A stretch of DNA of 64,000 bases from an uncultured Bacteroides sp. Lineage in GTDB: Bacteria > Bacteroidota > Bacteroidia > Bacteroidales > Bacteroidaceae. Shown here in pieces: positions 52,333-61,508 of the stretch. The notes below the pieces were generated by a model. It was given only the letters and a program-made list of their open reading frames with translations, did no database searches and was not told the origin of the DNA. Location: positions 205,752-269,751 of the forward strand of contig NZ_CAUFUE010000001.1 of the NCBI RefSeq assembly GCF_959029255.1, in the 5' to 3' direction. The position numbers and the translations under genes were made by a program. How positions within the stretch are numbered: position 1 is the stretch's first letter; each line of letters starts with the position of its first letter.

Positions 52333-53862
52333 ATGAGAACACATGTTTTAGCTACTATACTATCTGGAGCATTTGCGTTGTTTTTTATCACCGGTGCAAC
52401 TGCACAGACACAAAACAGCCGCTCCAGTTATTTTCTGGAGGGAAGTACCTACCGCCACGAACTCAACCCAGCTTTTATGGGCGAACGCGGTTACGTCAGC
52501 TTCCCCGGTCTGGGTAATCTTACAATCGGCGCGCAGTCCACAGGCGGTGTAGGCGATTTCATCTTCAAGAAATCAAATGGTGACCTCATCACCTTCATGC
52601 ACGAAGAAGTGACCAGCAAAGAGTTTCTGAAAGGACTTCCCAAAAGATTGAAAGTAAATGCCAATATCGACGAATCCATCCTCTCAACCGGCTTTTATGC
52701 ATGGGGAGGTTTCAACACTATCGGTATCTCCGTTAAGTCCAATACCAACGTATTCATGCCTGACGAGCTCTTCAAGTTTATGAAAAACGGAATTGCCAGC
52801 GAGGCAGGTAGCCGATACAACGTGAAGAATGTGAACATCGTATCGACCAATTACGCGGAAATCGCTTTCGGGCATGCTCGTGAGGTTAATGACCGCCTGA
52901 CGGTGGGCGCTAAAGTAAAAGCCCTCGTCGGACTGGCAAAGGCAACCATGCACATCGACGAATTGGACATTCTCGCCTCACAAGATAAATGGACGATTAC
53001 TCCGAAAAACGCCGAACTATATATGTCAGCCAAAGGGCTGATTATCCCCACCAAAGGCGAAACGGGCAACTACGAAAGTAATGACTATACAATAGGTCAG
53101 GATGGAGAAAGAACCGATCAACTCAAAGAAGGAACCAAAAACCAAATATCTTACGATGACATCGACTTTAACGATGACAACCTTGGCCCGACCGGTTTTG
53201 GTATGGCTATCGATTTGGGAGCAACCTACAAATTGAACGATGAATGGACTTTCTCCGCTTCTCTACTCGACTTGGGTTTTATTTCCTGGAAGAACACTAC
53301 CAAAGGAACCATGACCAAAGACTTCAGCTTTGACGGTTTCACTGAGATTTCAGTAAAAGATGATGGCAGTAACGGTAAAGACAAGCTTGACAAACAGATA
53401 GACCAGCTCGGCGACGACCTTGCCGACCTGGCCAAGTTCGACAAAGTCGGTGAAGGTTTGAAGCGTACCACTGCTTTGGCAGCCACCCTGCACTTTGGTG
53501 CACAATACACCCTGCCCACATACGACCGTCTGAACTTCGGTCTTCTTTCCACGACCCGCATCCAGGGAAGCCATTCCTGGACAGAAGCTCGCGTATCCGC
53601 CAACATCGCACCTATCTCCTGGTTCGAAGCATCGCTCAACTACGCTTTGTCCAACTTCGGTTCCGATGCCGGCATCATGCTGAACTTCCACCCACGCGGT
53701 TTCAACTTCTTCATTGCGGCAGACGTTCCCCTATGCAAGTACGAACCTGCTTATTATGCGCCTATCAGCCGTGCGCAAGTCAATGTGAATTTGGGTATCA
53801 ACTTCACCTTCGGACCGAAACACAAGCGCAAATATAAAGTAACTGAAGTGCAGTCACTCTAA
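52333..53862 (+). CDS. DUF5723 family outer-membrane protein
   Basis: A 509-aa protein with a signal peptide (ALFFITGATAQ), then RHELNPAFMGERGYVSFPGLGNLTIGAQSTGG and many alternating strands to the end (NVNLGINFTFGPKHKRKY). This is the pattern of a PorP/SprF-like beta-barrel of DUF5723. The function is unknown. It lies between an unknown lipoprotein and an OmpA/TPR protein, 49 and 28 bp apart. The barrel assignment is inferred. Confidence 0.85.
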   Translation: MRTHVLATILSGAFALFFITGATAQTQNSRSSYFLEGSTYRHELNPAFMGERGYVSFPGLGNLTIGAQSTGGVGDFIFKKSNGDLITFMHEEVTSKEFLKGLPKRLKVNANIDESILSTGFYAWGGFNTIGISVKSNTNVFMPDELFKFMKNGIASEAGSRYNVKNVNIVSTNYAEIAFGHAREVNDRLTVGAKVKALVGLAKATMHIDELDILASQDKWTITPKNAELYMSAKGLIIPTKGETGNYESNDYTIGQDGERTDQLKEGTKNQISYDDIDFNDDNLGPTGFGMAIDLGATYKLNDEWTFSASLLDLGFISWKNTTKGTMTKDFSFDGFTEISVKDDGSNGKDKLDKQIDQLGDDLADLAKFDKVGEGLKRTTALAATLHFGAQYTLPTYDRLNFGLLSTTRIQGSHSWTEARVSANIAPISWFEASLNYALSNFGSDAGIMLNFHPRGFNFFIAADVPLCKYEPAYYAPISRAQVNVNLGINFTFGPKHKRKYKVTEVQSL

Positions 53863-53890
53863 AAAAACATTCATTAAAATTTAAAAGAAT

Positions 53891-55324
53891 ATGAAGAAAA
53901 TATATTGTCTGCTATTCGCAATATTGCCTTTAACGGCATTTGCAGGCGAGGTTAAGGTCACCAAACCGGCATTGACACTGGAGAATGACACCCTTACACT
54001 GGATTTTGCCTTCAACGTAGAAGAAGTCAAAGTAAACAGTACGCAGTCCTACGCCTTTACTCCGGTATTGTTTTACGAAAAGAACTATCAAACACTTCCT
54101 CCGGTAGTGGTTAGCGGTAAAAGTAACTTCAAGATGCGTCGACAAGACCGCCGCATTGCCAAGAAAGGTGACTATACCCAACCTTACACAATTGTAAAAG
54201 GCAAATCTGCCGACCGCCAAGATCACATAAACTATAAAATTTCTATCCCCTATCAGGAATGGATGAGCAAAGCCGATATGTGGATACTTCAGGAAGGTAA
54301 GGAAGACTGCCTTATCGACTTGCCCGAAATTCAGGTGATAGAACCGGTAGTTTTAGAAGAGGCTCCCGCCCTGCCCCAAAAAGGCGCCGTTTGCGAACCT
54401 TGCATGAGCATGGTATCTTATCTCACTCCAACCGAACAACCGCTGAAAATCCGTTCCGAACAGAATACCTTATATATAGAGTATCCAGTAGGCGGCACTG
54501 AATTTAAAGCTGACTATAAGAATAATGCCGCCGAATTGCAGAAGTTGAAAGAGACGCTGAATCCTCTGACCGAAGGCGACCTTATCACCTTTAAGGCCAT
54601 CAACGTATGTGGTTACGCTTCACCCGACGGTTCCGCGAAGACTAACGACCGCGTAGCTACCAAACGTGCCGACTCATTCGCTCTTTACCTGAAAGGGAGC
54701 TATAACTTCCCGGACAGCATCCTGAAAGTCACATCAGCCGGTGAAGATTGGGACAGCCTCATCAAGATGCTCGAAGAGGAGAAGCCGACATACGCAGAAA
54801 AGGCATTGGAAATCATAGCTAAATATCCGAGCCTGGATGTACGTGAAGCCAGATTGAAGTCCGGTTTGGGCGCTTCATACCGTACAATGGTCAATGATTA
54901 CTTCTCACGTCTGCGCCGCCTGTCAATCTCCGTTGAATATGAAATTAGAGAAGTGCGCAACTCAGAAGCTGCACAGCTCATCTACACCAACCCGAAGATG
55001 CTGAACTTGCAAGAAATGTATGGCGTGGCAAAGATGTACCAACCGGGTACCAAGGAATACAAGGAAGTGTACGAGATTGCCGCCACCAACTATCCTTCGG
55101 ACGTTGTGGCAAATATCAATGCAGCGTCCGCCAACATCGTTTACGGTGACTTTGACCGCGCAAGCCAGTACATGGAAAGAGTTAAGGATGACCCGCGCGC
55201 ATGGAACAATATGGGCGTACTGACATGGTTGTCCGGCGACTCCGAAATAGCCAAAGAATGGTTTACCAAAGCATTAACCGTAGAACCGGAAAAAGCACAG
55301 GAAAATCTGAATAAGATAAAGTAA
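53891..55324 (+). CDS. OmpA-like domain protein with DUF3868-type N-terminus and TPR tail
   Basis: A 477-aa exported protein with a signal peptide (FAILPLTAFAG), then an N-terminal beta domain (about 20-190, with KMRRQDRRIAKKG and YQEWMSKADMW). An OmpA-type peptidoglycan-binding segment lies at about 235-290 (FKAINVCGYASPDGSAKTND). A C-terminal TPR-like region (VANINAASANIVYGDFDRAS) closes it. It is a clear paralogue of the gene at 62312-63754 (compare VCGYASPDG with IEGFASPEG). It is the last gene of the operon, with a terminator after it. Confidence 0.82.
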   Translation: MKKIYCLLFAILPLTAFAGEVKVTKPALTLENDTLTLDFAFNVEEVKVNSTQSYAFTPVLFYEKNYQTLPPVVVSGKSNFKMRRQDRRIAKKGDYTQPYTIVKGKSADRQDHINYKISIPYQEWMSKADMWILQEGKEDCLIDLPEIQVIEPVVLEEAPALPQKGAVCEPCMSMVSYLTPTEQPLKIRSEQNTLYIEYPVGGTEFKADYKNNAAELQKLKETLNPLTEGDLITFKAINVCGYASPDGSAKTNDRVATKRADSFALYLKGSYNFPDSILKVTSAGEDWDSLIKMLEEEKPTYAEKALEIIAKYPSLDVREARLKSGLGASYRTMVNDYFSRLRRLSISVEYEIREVRNSEAAQLIYTNPKMLNLQEMYGVAKMYQPGTKEYKEVYEIAATNYPSDVVANINAASANIVYGDFDRASQYMERVKDDPRAWNNMGVLTWLSGDSEIAKEWFTKALTVEPEKAQENLNKIK

Positions 55325-55346
55325 GGACAGCGTCTTATTCCTCTTG

Positions 55347-55391
55347 AAAAGGTTGCAATATTGGGGTTTTTATCCTATATTGCAACCTTTT
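55347..55391 (+). terminator. Terminator after the OmpA-like gene
   Basis: A 15-bp perfect stem (AAAAGGTTGCAATAT with ATATTGCAACCTTTT) lies 22 bp after the stop, separating it from the chromate transporter genes. Confidence 0.8.
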
Positions 55392-55409
55392 AAGTTTAGA
55401 ACCTGAAAC

Positions 55410-55964
55410 ATGATGAAATACCTGATTTTATTCCTTACTTTCGCCAAAATAGGCATGTTCACCATCGGCGGCGGCTACGCCATGATACCTCTCATTGAAC
55501 GTGAAATCGTTAAAAAGAAATGGATGAGCAAAGAGGACTTCATGGAAATGTTCGCACTCACCCAATCCCTGCCCGGCGTTTTTGCGGTAAATATATCCAT
55601 CTTCGTTGGCTACAAGCTGCATAAGGTAAAAGGCAGTCTGGTGTGCGGACTTGCCACCATCCTTCCCTCCTTCGTCATTATGATGCTGATAGCCATGTTT
55701 TTCGCCCGCTTCCAAGATAACCAAGTGATGATACGCATTTTCAACGGCATCCGTCCGGCAGTGGTTGCCCTCATACTCTTCCCTTGTATCTCAGCGGTGA
55801 AGGCATTGAAACTGAAATACCGGCAACTGATACTCCCCGCCATCGCTACGGTACTGATTTGGCAGTTCGGCCTGTCTCCCGTCTATATTGTCCTGGCAGG
55901 TATTGCGGGAGGAATGATTTACACACTGTGGTTAAAAGATAAACTGACTAACTTACAAGCATGA
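55410..55964 (+). CDS. Chromate transporter, N-terminal-type half
   Basis: A 184-aa inner-membrane protein of the CHR family with about six hydrophobic segments. FTIGGGYAMIPLIEREIV and the QSLPGVFAVNISIFVG motif are diagnostic. It is a short-chain form; the second half is encoded by the next gene, whose start overlaps this stop by 4 nt. Family members export chromate or sulfate-like anions; in Bacteroides the substrate is unproved. Confidence 0.92.
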   Translation: MMKYLILFLTFAKIGMFTIGGGYAMIPLIEREIVKKKWMSKEDFMEMFALTQSLPGVFAVNISIFVGYKLHKVKGSLVCGLATILPSFVIMMLIAMFFARFQDNQVMIRIFNGIRPAVVALILFPCISAVKALKLKYRQLILPAIATVLIWQFGLSPVYIVLAGIAGGMIYTLWLKDKLTNLQA

Positions 55965-56485
55965 TTTACTGGCAACTCATTTTAGTATACTTAAAGATAG
56001 GAATGTTCGGATTTGGTGGCGGATACGCCATGCTATCCCTGATACAATACGAAGTAGTAGACCACCATCACTGGCTCACCCTGCAACAGTTCACTGATGT
56101 GGTAGCCATTTCGCAGATGACGCCTGGCCCCATCGGCATCAACAGCGCCACCTACGTAGGCTATTCCGTCACGCAAAGCGTTTGGGGAGCCGTAGCCGCT
56201 ACGGTCGCCGTCTGTCTGCCCTCCTTCTTGTTGGTACTGCTCATTTCCTATTTCTTTGTGAAATGCAAGGATAATAAATACATCAAGGCAGCAATGTCCG
56301 GATTGCTGCCCATGTCTGTTTCATTGATAGCCGCTGCCGCCCTGCTACTGATGAACGAAGAAAATTTTATTGATTATAAAAGTCTGCTCATCTTCGCGGG
56401 GGCATTCGGTGTGACGTGGAAATGGAATTTACATCCCATCCTGCTGATAATACTTGCAGGTGTTGCGGGATATATCCTTTATTGA
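55961..56485 (+). CDS. Chromate transporter, second half
   Basis: A 174-aa inner-membrane CHR protein with FGFGGGYAMLSLIQYEVV and QMTPGPIGINSATYVG, the counterparts of the motifs in the first half. The two are split as in other short-chain CHR pairs and presumably form a heterodimer. It converges on the DoxD-like gene, 7 bp away. Confidence 0.92.
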   Translation: MIYWQLILVYLKIGMFGFGGGYAMLSLIQYEVVDHHHWLTLQQFTDVVAISQMTPGPIGINSATYVGYSVTQSVWGAVAATVAVCLPSFLLVLLISYFFVKCKDNKYIKAAMSGLLPMSVSLIAAAALLLMNEENFIDYKSLLIFAGAFGVTWKWNLHPILLIILAGVAGYILY

Positions 56486-56492
56486 TAATCCG

Positions 56493-57530
56493 CTATGAGT
56501 CACCTTTGACAATCTCTTGTTCCCAGGTCACTCCGCTGATATCAGTCAATACCAGATTATAGTTTCCCGGCGAAAGATTTATCAGGCCACCGCTTTCAAT
56601 GTCGAGTGTTGCCTTGGCGCCAAGCGGAACAACCATACTGTGTCTGCCCGGTTTCACTTTCGCCACATACTTGTTGTGAATATCTCCAGTAGGGAAATGG
56701 GCCAAATCTTCCATATTCAGATTTAGTATTTTATTGCCTTCCATATCTTCCAACGCAATGCCGATAAGGAAAGAACCGTAAACATCAATACCTTCCACAC
56801 GCGACATAGTAAACTGGAGTCTCCTATCTTGCAAATTCGCATCAGTTATCTCTATTTTAGGCTTTACCGACATATTGCGCAGTTCTCCCCACACACCGCC
56901 ATGAAATACCTGATTGGTTAATAATGTCAGGAACAAGACTACCCCACTACCTATAAGCGTCAACTTTTTCAAAGGCTCACCCTTCAACGGCAATTCTCCG
57001 GAAGCAATCCATGGATACCATTTACGTTCGCTAACCCAAAGATTTTTAGAAGACCGAAGGTGGTCTATTGAATAGTATCCTCCTCCAGTAAGGAAAATTG
57101 TAAAACCGGCCGCCACTCCCAGCACTCCTATTTGCCATTCATCCAGACAAGTAGAGCCTATCCATCCCGCCCCCAACAGAATGCCACCTGCCAAAGCAAT
57201 CACACCCATGCTTGCCAGACGGGTGAAATACCCTAGCATAAACAATAAACCAACTACCCCTTCTATAATGGTAAAAGCAAGCATCGACCACCACAAAACA
57301 TCCGGTGTCGTCACCAGATACTCTATCAGTGACCTGATACCTAATGCGTTTGGAAGAAAATGATTAAACTTCTCACCGATATATCCCGGAGCATCTTCCA
57401 CTAATTTATTCTCCAGCACAACACGCCTCCAAAACGCTGAGAAGTACGTCCAGCCTACCACCAGACGAAGAGCAAGTGTAAACATCCCCGAGAGATTGTA
57501 TACACGGTTTGTAGCAAAATCCTGTTTCAT
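56493..57530 (-). CDS. DoxD-DoxA fusion protein
   Basis: A 345-aa membrane protein. The N-terminal half (about 1-200) has four helices of the DoxX/DoxD type (FTLALRLVVGWTYFSAFWRR, LAFTIIEGVVGLLFMLGYF). The C-terminal half (about 215-340) is a soluble DoxA-like domain (SFLIGIALEDMEGNKILNL, LIN.LSPGNYNLVLTDISG). In thiosulfate:quinone oxidoreductase of Acidianus these are separate subunits. A quinone-linked oxidation of sulfur compounds is possible, but not shown here. It lies 86 bp after the sugar transporter gene. Confidence 0.85.
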   Translation of the reverse strand: MKQDFATNRVYNLSGMFTLALRLVVGWTYFSAFWRRVVLENKLVEDAPGYIGEKFNHFLPNALGIRSLIEYLVTTPDVLWWSMLAFTIIEGVVGLLFMLGYFTRLASMGVIALAGGILLGAGWIGSTCLDEWQIGVLGVAAGFTIFLTGGGYYSIDHLRSSKNLWVSERKWYPWIASGELPLKGEPLKKLTLIGSGVVLFLTLLTNQVFHGGVWGELRNMSVKPKIEITDANLQDRRLQFTMSRVEGIDVYGSFLIGIALEDMEGNKILNLNMEDLAHFPTGDIHNKYVAKVKPGRHSMVVPLGAKATLDIESGGLINLSPGNYNLVLTDISGVTWEQEIVKGDS

Positions 57531-57616
57531 CGTTATCTATTTAAATTTTATCGTACTTAAATAACAATGTAAACACTCTTTTTGTTTCTTATGGAAAAAA
57601 TATTCCTCCAATAAAA

Positions 57617-58819
57617 TCAGGAAACAGAAACTATTTTGCGGGCATAACACCATACTACACAATAGGCTACCAAGGGAACGATGAACGCCATCACCATTGT
57701 AGTGTGGTCTGCAGCCACTCCCATCAATAAAGGTCCTACCACTCCCCCCACCGGAGACATCATCAGGAAAGAAGAAGCACGTTTGGTGTGACTGCCCAGC
57801 CCCCTAAGCGACAAAGCAAATATGGTTGGAAACATAATTGCTTCAAAAGCATATCCGCAAAGAAGCGCCACCAGTGACGCCATCCCCACATCGAGCAGCA
57901 CCACCAGTGTAGTGACCACAGTTCCCGTGGCACATACCAACAGCATCTTTTCGGCACGGACACGTCCCATTATCCAACTACCGGCAAAGCGCCCCAGCAT
58001 GAACAGTCCCAATCCTCCGAAAGAAAGCACCAATGAAGCATCACGGGCGTTCATCCATCCCTGCTCCACCACGTAATTGATGAAAAAGCTATTGATGGAA
58101 ATCTCTCCCACCTCATAGGCAAACAATGCGATGAGTCCAAAGATGAAAAGACGGTGCGACCACAGCCCCACACGGTTGCCTTCTTTATCTACTTCTACCT
58201 TATGCTCAATCTCCGGCAACTTGATTTTCGTAAATATCACGGCAACCAGCAGTACCACCACTCCCATGCAGACGTATGGCAAAGCCACATTTCCCTCTCC
58301 ACTCGTACCATCTTCGGAGAACAAAAGCAGTCCCGCCAATACAGGTGCGCAGATGCATCCCAATCCATTGAAGGATTGCGCAAAATTCAACCGGCTGGCG
58401 GCAGTTTCTTTTGCTCCCAATTCAGTGGCATACGGATTTGCCGCTGTTTCCAGAAATGTAAGTCCGCAACCAATGACAAACAGAGCGAACAGGAAAAGAT
58501 TGAATGACAAATAAAACTGTCCCGGAATGAAAAGCAACGAGCCTACTCCATAAAGCAACAACCCGAAGACCACTCCTCTGCGATAGCCAAAACGACTGAT
58601 GAACAACCCCGCAGGAATAGCCATTACAAAGTAGCCCAAATACATGGTCACCTGTATGAATGCCGAATGTGCCTTCGAAATGCTCAACAACTCCTGAAAA
58701 TGCTTGTTCAACACATCCAGAATAGCGTGCGCAAATCCCCAAAGGAAGAAGAGCGAAGTAATCAAGATAAAAGGAACAAGATACTGTTCCCCTACTAACG
58801 GTATGCGTTTCTGTTTCAT
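57617..58819 (-). CDS. Sugar MFS transporter (FucP family)
   Basis: A 400-aa major-facilitator protein of the fucose/glucose/galactose permease class with twelve hydrophobic segments. FFLWGFAHAILDVLNKHFQ at the start and FLETAANPYATELG in the middle are typical of FucP/GluP. It is divergent from an AraC regulator 179 bp away, the usual arrangement for a sugar-responsive pair. The -7 box is TATCTTTG at 58874-58867. Confidence 0.92.
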   Translation of the reverse strand: MKQKRIPLVGEQYLVPFILITSLFFLWGFAHAILDVLNKHFQELLSISKAHSAFIQVTMYLGYFVMAIPAGLFISRFGYRRGVVFGLLLYGVGSLLFIPGQFYLSFNLFLFALFVIGCGLTFLETAANPYATELGAKETAASRLNFAQSFNGLGCICAPVLAGLLLFSEDGTSGEGNVALPYVCMGVVVLLVAVIFTKIKLPEIEHKVEVDKEGNRVGLWSHRLFIFGLIALFAYEVGEISINSFFINYVVEQGWMNARDASLVLSFGGLGLFMLGRFAGSWIMGRVRAEKMLLVCATGTVVTTLVVLLDVGMASLVALLCGYAFEAIMFPTIFALSLRGLGSHTKRASSFLMMSPVGGVVGPLLMGVAADHTTMVMAFIVPLVAYCVVWCYARKIVSVS

Positions 58820-58866
58820 AAGTAAGATAATCGCGGAAAATCCTTATCCGCTAATAAATGTGGCTG

Positions 58867-58874
58867 CAAAGATA
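58867..58874 (-). promoter_or_regulatory. -7 box of the sugar transporter gene
   Basis: TATCTTTG on the minus strand matches TAnnTTTG, 47 bp from the start. No clear -33 box is seen at normal spacing, as expected for an activator-dependent promoter. Confidence 0.55.
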
Positions 58875-58949
58875 AGCATAAGTATTCAATTTAGCTCTTC
58901 ATGGCAGAAAGTTACATGCGTTTCAGTCGGCTACTATCTTAAATTCTAA

Positions 58950-58957
58950 TATCTTTG
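58950..58957 (+). promoter_or_regulatory. -7 box of the AraC regulator gene
   Basis: TATCTTTG matches TAnnTTTG and lies 41 bp before the ATG at 58999. It overlaps a GTG that would otherwise look like a start, which favours the downstream ATG. Confidence 0.6.
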
Positions 58958-58998
58958 TGCACTGTATAGTCAATCAACACCTGCAAGAACTTGATTTA

Positions 58999-59874
58999 AT
59001 GAAAAGCCCAATCCCTAAATATAATTTCCATAAGACCAAATACGGTAGCGAGCTTCTGATAGATGTTGTGTCCCTGAAGTATGTAAAAAAGTTCTTGCGC
59101 CGGGGCACGATACATACCCTTAGTTATTATGACATAACCTTCATCACTGAAGGCGAAGGAACATTTTCGGTAGATAACCGGACATTCAATGTGATACCTG
59201 GTGATGTCATCTTCTCACAACCGGGAGAAATACGGAATTGGGACGCAGGACACATAATAGATGGTTTTGCACTTATTTTTGAAGACGACTTTTTATCCTC
59301 TTTCTTCAAAGATTCCCAATTCGTACAGCACCTTCCATTCTTTCACCCGGGAAAGACGGCCATGAAGCTACACCTATCCGACGAGTTATACCAACGTATG
59401 ATTCAACTTCTGCACGATATCAAGACCGAAATCGATACTTACAAGCCGGACGATGTACACGTGCTGCGAGCTTTACTCTACGAAGCCCTCATGTTGCTCT
59501 GCCGTGCCTATAAAGCCCTGATAGCCTGCGGAAGCGCAGACAAAGAAGCCAGTAATATGCACTTAAGCAAATTCGTTCAACTAGTCGGAGCAAATTTAAA
59601 AGAAAGACATTCTGTTCAATTCTATGCAGACAAACTCTGCATTACTCCTAACTATTTGAATGAAATAGTCAGTTCGGCGATGAATGTCAGTGCCAAGCAG
59701 TATATCCTCAATAAAATTATGGACGAATCCAAAAGACTTCTTGTGTATACCGACCTGCCGATATCGGAAATTGCATCCGAGCTTCATTTTTCAACCGTAT
59801 CCTACTTTATACGCAGTTTCCGCCAATGTACCGGTGATACGCCACTCGCTTACCGGAACGCGCACAAACCGTGA
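58999..59874 (+). CDS. AraC family transcriptional regulator
   Basis: A 291-aa regulator. The N-terminal cupin-type sensor (about 30-130, TEGEGTFSVDNRTFNVIPGDVIF) is followed by a C-terminal double helix-turn-helix (about 190-285: SVQFYADKLCITPNYLNEIV and SEIASELHFSTVSYFIRSFRQCTGDTP). It is divergent from the FucP-type sugar transporter and DoxD-DoxA genes, so it probably controls them. The start at 58999 is used because the promoter overlaps the earlier GTG. Confidence 0.93.
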   Translation: MKSPIPKYNFHKTKYGSELLIDVVSLKYVKKFLRRGTIHTLSYYDITFITEGEGTFSVDNRTFNVIPGDVIFSQPGEIRNWDAGHIIDGFALIFEDDFLSSFFKDSQFVQHLPFFHPGKTAMKLHLSDELYQRMIQLLHDIKTEIDTYKPDDVHVLRALLYEALMLLCRAYKALIACGSADKEASNMHLSKFVQLVGANLKERHSVQFYADKLCITPNYLNEIVSSAMNVSAKQYILNKIMDESKRLLVYTDLPISEIASELHFSTVSYFIRSFRQCTGDTPLAYRNAHKP

Positions 59875-59926
59875 AAAGTGTCATTTCTCCCTTTATTTTT
59901 ATTGCCCTTTTTTCCTACATCCGCTC

Positions 59927-59934
59927 TAACTTTG
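59927..59934 (+). promoter_or_regulatory. -7 box of the PPOX-family gene
   Basis: TAACTTTG matches TAnnTTTG, 33 bp before the start at 59967. It supports the short form of that gene. Confidence 0.6.
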
Positions 59935-59966
59935 CCACCATCATTAACCCATTAAAAAAGAAAAAA

Positions 59967-60386
59967 ATGAGAGACGCGGAAAAAACAGTAGGAAACATGA
60001 TTGACAAGCAGAAAACAGCTTTTATCGGTTCAATAGATGCGGAAGGGTTCCCCAACATCAAAGCAATGTTGCAACCCCGGAAGCGGGAAGGTATCAAACA
60101 CATTTATCTGTCGACCAACACATCTTCCATGCGTGTGGCCCAGTACCGGATAAACAATCACGCCTGTATTTATTTTTGTGATACCCGATACTTCAAAGGC
60201 GTTATGCTGCGCGGCACCATGGAAGTGCTGACGGACAGTGCCAGTAAAGAAATGATTTGGGAGGAAGGCGACACCATGTATTATAAAGAAGGTGTAACCG
60301 ATCCTGACTATTGCGTTTTGAAATTCACGGCAACCTCCGGAAGATATTACAGCGGATTTAAATCGGAAAGCTTCGTTATTGCTTGA
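59967..60386 (+). CDS. Pyridoxamine 5'-phosphate oxidase family protein
   Basis: A 139-aa FMN-binding split-barrel protein: EKTVGNMIDKQKTAFIGSID, DAEGFPNIKAMLQPRKREG, then IYLSTNTSSMRVAQYRINNHACIYFCD, matching the general-stress-protein-26-like branch. It probably reduces or oxidises a small molecule with flavin; true vitamin B6 oxidation is unlikely at this length. An earlier ATG at 59871 overlaps the AraC stop codon and would precede the promoter. Confidence 0.88.
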   Translation: MRDAEKTVGNMIDKQKTAFIGSIDAEGFPNIKAMLQPRKREGIKHIYLSTNTSSMRVAQYRINNHACIYFCDTRYFKGVMLRGTMEVLTDSASKEMIWEEGDTMYYKEGVTDPDYCVLKFTATSGRYYSGFKSESFVIA

Positions 60387-60432
60387 TAAGTTGCATAGGA
60401 ATACTAAGCGGCAATATAGGTAATGTTTATTC

Positions 60433-60521
60433 ATTCCTCCATGGGATAAGTTTTATTCCACCATGGAGAAAGTTTCGTTCCACCATGGAGGAACGAAACT
60501 TACCCCATGGTGGAACGATTT
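60433..60521. repeat. Four tandem 22-bp repeats with CCATGG cores
   Basis: The palindrome CCATGG occurs at 60439, 60461, 60483 and 60505, exactly 22 bp apart. The flanks are similar (TTCCACCATGGAG), and the last unit is partly inverted. In the third unit GTTTCGTTCC and GGAACGAAAC (60472-60499) form a perfect 10-bp hairpin. The array lies between the PPOX gene and the end of the potassium-channel gene. The rest of the 267-bp gap has nothing visible. Confidence 0.85.
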
Positions 60522-60653
60522 AATATTAGGCAATAATTTCTTTAACAATAAGCATCTTTCATAATAAAAGATGGGGTTTACTAAGAAGCTATCATGGTTT
60601 AGTTTAAATGGAATATATCCTATATTTATAGTATTAAATTACCTGATGTGTAT

Positions 60654-61508
60654 TTATTTTGCGCTTTCCTTCAGTTTATGTCCACAATATTTGCAATAAA
60701 CGGCATTTTCTTCATGCCCTTTTTTATGGCAATTGGGACATTGCAAATCTTTTAACTTCTTGTATTCTTTCATCATCGACACAGAGACAATACCCGTGGG
60801 GACGGCTATGATGGTATAGCCTATCAGCATGACGCAGGCGGAAAGAAACTTTCCCAAGGCGGTGGCGGGAGTGATGTCTCCATAGCCTACGGTAGTCATC
60901 GTGACGCAAGCCCAATAAATACTGTTCGGAATATTGTTGAACTGGGTATTGGGTTGGGTACCCTCTATCATATACATCAGCGTACCGATAGAAATAACCA
61001 GGATAACAACGAAAAGAAAGAAAACGGCAATCTTCCTGCCACTCTCACGTATAGAACTAAGCAAGCGCTCCCCTTCGAGCCAAAAGTTGAAAAGTTTGAA
61101 GATACGGAACACACGGATAATGCGGAAAGCACGGATAATCAGCAGATAGCGTGCACCGGGAAAGAAGAAAGCGAGGTATAGCGGCAAGGTGGCGAGCAGG
61201 TCGACGATACCGAAGAAACTGAATATGTACTTCCGAGGATTGGGAGAACAGTATATACGCGTGATATACTCGAACGTGAAAAATCCCGTAAAAAGATACT
61301 CGCAAACAATGAACGGGGTGGCAAGCCATGCGGGAAGCCCTTGCAGGCTTTCGACAATAGCAAGCAGGATACTCAGCAGGATACAAATGATGAGAGCCAC
61401 ATCGAATGCCTTTCCCGCAGGAGTGTCGGATTCGAAGATGATAACGTACAACTTGTGCTTCAATGCCCGGTTGTGCAAAAAACGAAGGAAATGCTCTCTG
61501 ATTGTCAT
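60654..61508 (-). CDS. Voltage-gated potassium channel with C-terminal zinc ribbon
   Basis: A 284-aa inner-membrane channel. It has four voltage-sensor helices (S1-S4; S4 is RAFRIIRVFRIFKLF with arginines every third residue), a pore helix and the selectivity filter TVGYGD (about 203-208), then S6. After S6 a cytoplasmic tail ends in CPNCHKKGHEENAVYCKYCG, a treble-clef-like four-cysteine zinc ribbon that is unusual at this position. It may regulate gating or assembly. Monocistronic. Confidence 0.92.
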   Translation of the reverse strand: MTIREHFLRFLHNRALKHKLYVIIFESDTPAGKAFDVALIICILLSILLAIVESLQGLPAWLATPFIVCEYLFTGFFTFEYITRIYCSPNPRKYIFSFFGIVDLLATLPLYLAFFFPGARYLLIIRAFRIIRVFRIFKLFNFWLEGERLLSSIRESGRKIAVFFLFVVILVISIGTLMYMIEGTQPNTQFNNIPNSIYWACVTMTTVGYGDITPATALGKFLSACVMLIGYTIIAVPTGIVSVSMMKEYKKLKDLQCPNCHKKGHEENAVYCKYCGHKLKESAK

